Below are positions 56,838 to 64,000 of a stretch of 64,000 nucleotides of DNA, in pieces. Positions within the stretch are counted from its first letter, which is position 1, and each line of letters opens with the position of its first letter. The translations under genes and the position numbers were made by a program. Source of the stretch: Pegea sp. RAD2-039 (Eukaryota; Chordata; Thaliacea; Salpida; Salpidae); assembly GCA_034620365.1 (NCBI GenBank), contig JAQGEQ010000363.1, positions 2,170,001-2,234,000 of the forward strand, read 5' to 3'. The notes beneath the pieces are model-generated. The model saw only the letters and a list, made by a program, of their open reading frames with translations, was not told the DNA's origin and searched no databases.

Positions 56838-58510
56838 GTAAAAGTACCCATTCGATAGATGCAGATAACAAGCTACTAAAAGCTCTAAGATGATAATCTG
56901 TCCATCTCCGTTTAGAAATGACAAAGTCTATTTTCGGTTAGCACCCTTGGGCTTTGTGTTTGCTGGAGACGTAAGGGTTGGGTAACCAAAGTGAATTGTG
57001 GCGAAACAAAGTCCATTTCATTCAGTTTGTTGTTGTTACCTGAAAGATAAAATGTTTAGTTTCTAAATACTTTAATTTATAAATACAAATTAATACAGAA
57101 ATTAATGCTTCTGGAATTGGAATACTTCAGCAATTCAATACAAGATCGAATAGCATTTCAACAAAGCTAAGAACTACTTATCTAGATTTATTACTTAAAT
57201 AATCTATAAGTCACCAATAAACTTTAAAATTTTAAAACTAAAAAGCTAATTAATAAGTTTTCTTTAAATTAAACTTTATCAATGACTGAGGATCAACATA
57301 CCAAGACCCAAATGAATTCGATGACAGAAGCCTCCTGGCTGACAGCAGGTCGATTAAGCAAAGAAGCCTCAAAGCTCAACGTGAAAAACAGAGTTTATAT
57401 AACAATCTGAGCTAAAATCTACTGAAAAATAATTATTTATCAGAATTTGTAAACAGTGATGACAAAAACACAGGAGCAAGTTTTTTTTTAACAAAAAGAT
57501 TGAAAAAAATGATAAAACACTTTGAATAATTTAGTAAAATCAAAAAAAATGTTTTTAAATCTAAGATAGTTTTAAACATAAGAAGTTTTAGAAACTATTG
57601 TATTATTAGATGCAAACACAAATGTAATTTGTTTCAAATATAGATAGTTGCTTCAGTGAACAACTTTCAAAATCAAGTTATCATCTTGTTACACTTAAAG
57701 CTTTTTTATTAAAATATTTCATTTCAAGTAATATTTCAAACTCAACTATAAAGATTGAAAAAAAAGTTTTAATATAATTATGACGCTAGTAAATAGATAA
57801 TATAAAGTATAATATAAGCTAAAAGAATGACTAATATAGTTATAATATAAATACAAAACTATTAAATAGATAATATAGATCATAAATACATTTCGTAATA
57901 CATATTTGTTTATTATATTTCAAATTGTTTAATGAAGTTACAAACAAGATAGTTGCAAACTAAACAACTAAACAAGAGCAAAATAAAATGTAGTTTAAAA
58001 TGTATATATCCTTTTTATTTTTCTCAAAAACTTTCAGAGTAAACATTCAGCAGTTTTACATTTTTGATATTTGCATCAAATTTTAGAAACCAGATATTCT
58101 ACAAATGTCTTTCTATAGACTTTTTTTTATTTTCTCTATTACATCAGTCATTCAAATATTCAGAGATAACTTATCTAAAAATTTATTTTTTTTTAATTTC
58201 TTCGATTAATTCTTTTTACAAGAAGTACTTTGTTTTTTTTAACTTTTTTCTTATTGTACATCATATACTTGTCCGTTAGACTGATATTTTCTAATTAAAA
58301 TATCCACTGATAGAACCATTTTAAAGCTCTCAAAAATTGAATTAGATTTTTTAAGAAGAAACTTCAACTTTTTGCGATTATGAACAGCCAGACTCTTGTA
58401 ATATCTGATCTTTGATTTCAAATAAAAAGATTTTTTTTTTCAATTTTATTTGTAACATAATAATTACTTCTTTTTTAGTTTTATAATATTTTTAAATTGA
58501 TTATTTTTAG

Positions 58511-58624
58511 TACTTGACACAAGATACTTCGCTTAATTCAAACGCTAACATCTCTTCCTTGATCTTATATGAAGATCAGTTCTACTTTGATCTTCGCTCT
58601 GATCCTCTAATCAACCTGATGTAG
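58511..58624 (+). other. Terminal-exon-like segment, unknown
   Basis: After the acceptor TTATTTTTAG, 38 codons run open to TAG, with coding-like content (ISSLILYEDQFYFDLRSD). No upstream exon was identified. It could be the 3' end of the unassembled plus-strand gene around 56-57 kb or a chance open frame. Confidence 0.2.
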
Positions 58625-58918
58625 TTTTATCAAAAATTATTTTAGACTCAATGGTGGTATTAGTTTAACAAATATTTGGTAGTTTTCGGTAGATTTATTT
58701 TCAGTTACTTTTGCGGTCAAAGTTTTAGTTTGAGACAAGTGTCAAGAAAGTTTACAATTGTATAATTACTATTGTTATCATAATTAATTTTAAAAATAAA
58801 AATGAATTTTTATCAATTCAAAAAAAAAATCAACTTCTGCATATTTAATAAACCAACTCTATAAGTATTCAAAGAAATAAATTAAGTTGCAAAAGATGGT
58901 CACCAAACAATTGTCAGC

Positions 58919-58990
58919 CTGTGTGGTGTAGCAGTTATCATGCCCGACTACCATGTGAGTTTCCTGTCAGGTAGACACATATTTGCAACA
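58919..58990 (+). repeat. tRNA-like SINE head
   Basis: GTGTGGTGTAGCAGTTATCA resembles the 5' half of a tRNA gene with an A box (TRGYnnAnnnG type), followed by a degenerate anticodon-arm-like part and a weak B-box-like GTTTCCTGTC region. It cannot fold as a full functional tRNA by eye. It lies next to an RT relic, so a tRNA-derived SINE fragment is the best reading. Confidence 0.45.
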
Positions 58991-59139
58991 AGGAAAAGTC
59001 CATAAAAAGCCTCTAGAAGATCTCTTCTCAACAACAATTTGCTTTTTGATTATCAATTTTAATTCCTTCATTAAAGGTCCTCCAGTGATCAGCTTTTGTT
59101 CTATCTTCACTAGTGGCTATATTCCTCAGCAAATAACCT

Positions 59140-59270
59140 AACAACTAATATCATCTATACAAGTACTCACAAGACCTTTGATTCAGTTTGCATCCATAAA
59201 TCTGATAAAACATTTTCATCGTTTAGTTGTAGTGGAGTTATAGAAGGTTTTGAGCAAAATAAATATAAAA
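59140..59270 (+). mobile_element. Non-LTR reverse transcriptase relic, N-terminal RT motif
   Basis: The frame reading IIYTSTHKTFDSVCIHKSD matches the RT 'D.sKAFDtV.H..L' motif of non-LTR elements, with the first catalytic Asp replaced. It continues through about 25 more residues. The upstream 59040-59140 sequence shows further broken open pieces. It is a dead fragment. Confidence 0.45.
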
Positions 59271-59722
59271 AATATATAAAGTAAGAATAAATAAGCGTTA
59301 ATCAACATTGTTATTATAAAATTTGTTGTTCGTTTATGCTTCTATCTATAATAAGTTTTGAAAGGGGAATCACCTCCGCACAATTTCGTTTTTGGACAAA
59401 TTTTCCTCCATTTCATCGTGACAATAAGAAATAAGTTTAAAAAATCTGGTTTTGGCATCTTGCATCTCAAATCTAGTTATTGTAACTTCAGTTAGAGTTC
59501 TTTGATCAATTTAATCATTTTATGATTAGTAATTGACGAAGTGTAGAAATATTTAAAGTTTTAATAAAAATTGAAATAATCAGTTAATCAATATAAAGAT
59601 ATTTTTAAACAGAAAATTATTTTGAAAAAAGATAAAAAGATATCAAGAAAGAAAATAATTATAAGTCATAATTAACAAAATAAAATTTCAATTTGATGAA
59701 TATTTGACTTACTAATTTGAAA

Positions 59723-62240
59723 CTATGTTTCAATCTTGAAGAATGCTTTTCGTAGTTGCTCAGCCTCCAATATTTGATGACAAGGAACACTCACACACAC
59801 TCACACATTCAGAGATAACTTATTTTTAGTTTAAAATTACTTAAAAATTGAAGTTCCTCGAAACTTAAGAAACGAAAATTACTTTTCCAGTGGTTGATGA
59901 GGTTCCCAATTGAGCAAATTCATTCCTGTAAACAAAAGGTCTTCCTCTGTTTCCTGCTCCATTTCCTAGAGATGAAAAATGTCAAAATTTAATAAGCAAC
60001 TACAAGATGTGAAACTTAAAGTTTATAGAACAAAATATTAAGAAAATTTTTGATTACTACAATTTTTATCAAATGTAACAGCAGTCTCATGAAAGTTACT
60101 AACCTTCCAGAGTCAGCAAACTTATTTTCTTTTCTAATTTATTCAAAATGTTGTCCAAAGAGATGAAGTTGGAGACATAAAATATCCTACTTGTGTCTTT
60201 ATTAGTGATTATCTATGTTGGAAATTCAATTTTGATTAAAACATTTTACTCAAACGAAAATGTGATAAACTTTATATATTTATATTTTATAAGATGCAGA
60301 AATGCAATTTATAATTGAAAATATTTTAACAAACTTTAAGTTCATTTTCATTTGCCCCATCAATACCGACTGCAAATGTAATGATTCCAAGCGAGTCGAG
60401 AAACTTGGAAGCTTTCGGGAGACCTTGAGGATAGGTTGATCTGAAAATAGTTGATTTTTAAACAAAGATTATAAGAATATTTCTTCTTACTGTCCATCAG
60501 TCACCAGAATAAGAACTTTATTAGTATCTGGTGAATGATATCTGGTTGAAGATCGAAACTCCTCAACTGATTGTATTAAAGCATCAGATGTTTGAGTAGC
60601 TGGACCTGACTGCCACGCAATACGTTTAATATCCTGTAAAGAAAAATGTTATTTGTAGAAAGTTAAAACTTGATATAAGTGAAGAAGAGTTCTCAATCAG
60701 ATTAAGACAAAAAGTCACTTTTAATTTTGAGTTTAAACCTTAAATTTGATAACAAATTTTGAAGTTATGTTTTTAGCCCATTTAATTTTAATTTTAAAAT
60801 AAAATTTGGAATTAAGTGGATTTACATCAAGCTTTTTTCGATGATCAACAACATTCAACTTCACTTCAGTGGCGATATAATATGAACTAGAATATTGAAT
60901 AACTCCGATGTAAGTGTCTTTATTTTGTCGCATAAGCTTATTAGCTAAATTTCCAGTCCATTCTTTTACTTTGTCAAAGTTTATCCACCCAACAGATGCA
61001 GACCCATCCAATAAAAAGACGACATCTAATACTCTTTTGGGACATTCTAAAAACTCAATTTATTAAAATAAAATTGCAAAATTATAACTTTTCTACTGTT
61101 TAATCATAAAAACAAAACTTTAAATGAATATCATAGAAGCAATAATAGGAAGTTTATTGAATTTTGTTAAAAATAATATTTAGAATCAAATCATTGTAAA
61201 CAATTTTAGGAAAAATGAAATCAGCAAATTGATTATTGAAATAACAAACCGAAAATTGTTTTGTCATTTTCCCAAATGTTTCCATTATTAACACTATTGT
61301 AACAACTTCCTGGTAAAAAGCTCGCTGTTCCACACAATTTTGGCCGCATTACAGAACAAATCTAAAGTTTATTCAAAATATTACTTATGTTTGATTAAAA
61401 AGCCTTTTTCTTCAAAAATTAAAAAAGAATATATGATATCAGGTTTTAGATCAGAATTAAGTTTCTTATTTCTATTCGTTTGTTAACTGTAAGCAGAAAA
61501 GTTTGTACTTTGAGTTGGTTACTGTTTTCTTTCATTACATCCAAACCAAAATTGGTTTCTTTTGTTTTGGTAAGAAGTTTTGCTTGACAACCATTTGCAG
61601 AATTCCATCTTGCATTGAAGACCCGGTTGGTTTTGCAAACAAATAACTCACCAGCATCTTGAAAATTAAAAAAAAAATTTAAAAGCTTTATTAGATTGTG
61701 ATGCTCGTTACATAAAACAAACATTTTGTTAAAATTATTATGATATAGAAGTTCTATCATTACTAGAGCTTCCAAAAACTTTTGCAAAATAGTTCTAAAA
61801 ACATATTCATAAAAAATAGAGATGACCTTTACTCTGTAAGACTCTAACTTTGTGATGAATCAACAAATTGATTAAATATTGCGTCCCACTAACCTTTCAC
61901 TGCTTCAACTTTTAAAGTTGAGGTGTTTCTACTTTCAGCAGCAGTTTTTGGAGCACCAATCATCAAGTAACTGTTAGAATATAAATATTTATATTTCAAA
62001 TCATGTTTAGTACTTATCAAGCTAAAAAATTTACCCATTTTCTAAAACAATGTCGAAACCAAAGTAAGTTGATGAGCTTCCATTTGAGAATGTTTTGAAC
62101 CGATTTGAAATTGCTTTTCCTGTCTTTTCAAGCAGAGGAGATTGTATGAGCTTGTGTGAGTCTTGTCCACTTTCCAAGTTGAACGAAAAAGCTAAAGTAA
62201 CTATTGTGAAAAAGACTATTAGTAACTGAGTTGTAACCAT
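59723..62240 (-). CDS. Integrin alpha-like protein with I (VWA) domain, short form
   Basis: Nine exons: 62240-62035, 61970-61894, 61657-61509, 61361-61250, 61046-60826, 60633-60491, 60440-60335, 59965-59883 and (weaker) 59789-59723, about 387 aa. A signal peptide (LLIVFFTIVTLAFS) is followed by FNLESG, the mature N terminus typical of integrin alpha. Next come an FG-GAP type blade (YFGFDIVLENGYLMIGAPK), the cysteine block GELFVCKTN...NGCQ, and a CSVMRPKLCG...GSCY segment. The I domain follows with a complete MIDAS: Asp195, Ser197 and Ser199 in DGSAS, Thr268, and Asp301 in VTDG. The final exon (EQLRKAFFKIET, then TAG) resembles the last helix of I domains. The remaining propeller blades, thigh, calf, membrane and tail regions (about 700 aa) were not found to the left. 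Either the gene continues in exons I cannot see, or it encodes a truncated, soluble collagen- or ligand-binding I-domain protein. Confidence 0.8.
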
Positions 62241-62266
62241 CTTAGCTTTCGTAATAAAAGCAAGTT

Positions 62267-62275
62267 CTGAAATTT
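62267..62275 (-). promoter_or_regulatory. Candidate splice acceptor in the integrin-like 5' leader
   Basis: AATTTCAG on the minus strand ends about 26 nt before the ATG at 62240. It could be a spliced-leader acceptor or a 5' UTR intron end; the pyrimidine tract is weak. Confidence 0.2.
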
Positions 62276-62299
62276 TCAGTTGAAACCAATTTGCCAATG

Positions 62300-64000
62300 C
62301 CTTAGTAGAGAAATAGTTGTTTCCAAAAAAAGTAAGCTTATAACTAAACTTAAAGATAAACATCACAAGATTATTACAAGAAGTTTATTTACAAAATGAA
62401 AAATATTCTAAATCATGTTATTCTACTAATATTTACTTTTCGTCAATATTTATAGAAATGATTACAAAACAGCAAAATATTTGTTAAGGTAAAAAAATGA
62501 ATATATCTTTAGAAGAAAAGAGAAATAATTCGTCGAAAAATTAATGTAAATAGTTAATTTCTTCTCATAAAAGTTTATAAAATGTAGAACTATTATTTAA
62601 AAGATAATTATAAAATTCTAACTGAATAATTTGCATCAAATATAAACAAAACTGCTTCAATTTATAAAACTAATTTGAGTTTAGTAAATAATTAGTTGTA
62701 AAAAGCTTTGTTACTAGAAAGTTTGTCAGAAACCAGAAAGTCTCCTTAAATTCAGCTGGTTTTATTATCAAGATTTTCACTATTTGAAGTTCTTAGCAGT
62801 TTAGATTAAATGACTCAACTATTAGAGATTCCACATTGTTTGAAGTCTTTTAGTTTTAATGTTGTAGCAAATAACTACGGCCGATTTAGCTAGTTATTTG
62901 TGTTGTTAAATAGAATAAGATTACGACGGCTTAGGTATTATATACAACATAAAAGCTATGAAAGCAACATACGTAAAATAAATTGAAGTTTTTTTTATAT
63001 TTGTTTATAATGTGTTGTTAAACTATTTTATATTTTTAAATAGTATAATTTTCAATTTATTGGCTAAAATTTATTTTATTTATAATAAATCTTTATTATT
63101 AATAATCGGTGACCACTTATTGACATTCTGTAAATAGTAAATGTATTATATTAAGACTGTATAATAGAAGAGTATTTTACCGCATACGTAGATATCACCA
63201 CAAAGAAAGTATTAGCGCGCTTATTCATCTCCAAAGGATTCTGAGAGTCGAATCATTTCTTGTTGTGTAATATTGATATTTCTTGTACTTTACAATAGAA
63301 AAAAGTTGTCATGAAACGTTATTATCATTTGATTAATTATTTAAAATATTATTTTCTATTTATTTTTGGTTAGAATATATGTTAATTATACTTTAAATAA
63401 TTACAATATTTTCTTAAACACTTTCTCTGATGGTCTGCTTGATATAAACCAGAATAGAAAATATTCATTCGTGAAACTCAGCAAATTAGTCAAAGAATAA
63501 TTTAATACTTCCACAAACTACATTTAATTTTTATTCTACAATTTGTTAGAGTGTGAAGTAATCTTTGTTGTGCTTAATCACAAAAGGGCTTTTCAATCTT
63601 TATAATGATAACAATGAGAAGTTTTAAAATATTTTATTTCGCACTAACATAAAGGCCAATAAACATTAATTTTTCCACAATATCAACGTAAACCTTCTAA
63701 AGAAATATTAATAACAATGAAACAAACAGTGAAAATAAAGAATTAAAACTCACTGAAAGGCTAAATAGATAACTTTTAACAGTTTCTAAAACTTTTTGTC
63801 TCAATTTATAAATAATCATGATCTTGTAAAGAAATGATAACGAAAAAATTTGCATCAATTACAGCTCTATGAAAAGCGAAGCTAAAGAATTAGAAGAATT
63901 GTTTAATTTATCTTCAAACGTTTAACTGTTTGCAGCTTAATATTTATTCTTAATAAATTTAAACTATTTCTACAGTATGTTTTCATGAAATTAAAAAATA
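62300..64000. other. AT-rich intergenic DNA
   Basis: I see no gene on either strand. A slightly GC-richer patch at 63180-63260 carries a short tRNA B-box-like GAGTCGAATC but no matching A box at the right distance. Otherwise only short AT repeats are visible. Confidence 0.5.

Noticed and set aside
56880..57000. LTR-retrotransposon RT-like string (KVYFRLAPLGFVFAGD).
   Set aside because: It only loosely resembles the Ty3/Pao 'FR..PFGL' block, and no catalytic YxDD, protease or LTRs were seen nearby.
59280..59470. Minus-strand open pieces (KLCGGDSPF and FEMQDAKTRFF) resembling integrin segments.
   Set aside because: Two different frames are open, similarity is limited to a few residues, and no phase-compatible join to the integrin-like exons was found.
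63180..63260. Possible tRNA gene or SINE from a GAGTCGAATC B-box-like string.
   Set aside because: No A box at a suitable distance and no cloverleaf pairing visible by eye.

Overview
The window is eukaryotic nuclear DNA, roughly three-quarters A+T. It holds seven recognisable protein genes split by GT-AG introns, separated by long AT-rich stretches with degraded non-LTR retrotransposon pieces. Two genes point to a chordate. One is a forkhead gene with the diagnostic post-forkhead block of FoxH/FAST. The other is an integrin alpha-like gene with an inserted I (VWA) domain. Many introns are only 48-66 nt (nearly all of those in the second half of SYF1, in catalase exons 5-11 and in the secreted-protein gene), beside introns of over 1 kb. 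Three start codons lie a short distance after AG dinucleotides that could be spliced-leader acceptors. Together this suggests a tunicate, perhaps an appendicularian or thaliacean, but that is inference.

Layout. 2.5-5.5 kb (+): exosome cap subunit Rrp4/EXOSC2, 6 exons. 6.7-13.2 kb (+): secreted ZP domain, basic furin-like site, EGF-like domain and membrane anchor, 10 exons with one junction that does not resolve as GT-AG. 19.5-25.0 kb (-): FoxH-like factor, 5 exons, about 721 aa. 25.0-38.4 kb: no confident gene, one orphan exon-like segment and one reverse-transcriptase relic. 38.4-41.9 kb (+): catalase, 14 exons, complete. 45.2-50.6 kb (+): splicing factor SYF1/XAB2, 21 exons, full frame apart from two in-frame TAA codons at positions where the family has Gln and Glu. 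50.8-51.2 kb: retrotransposon relic. 51.6-54.1 kb (-): unrecognised secreted, heavily N-glycosylated helical protein with its own TATA box. 56.1-59.3 kb: exon-like fragments, a tRNA-like SINE head and another RT relic. 59.7-62.2 kb (-): integrin alpha-like protein that appears to stop just after the I domain.

The genes do not form a pathway. Three are housekeeping (RNA decay, peroxide removal, splicing), one is a developmental regulator, and three are secreted or surface proteins. The points most worth following are the two nonsense codons in otherwise intact SYF1, the unknown secreted helical protein, and the apparently soluble integrin I-domain protein. Exon limits were read by eye from splice signals, reading frame and family resemblance; no database search or transcript data was available.
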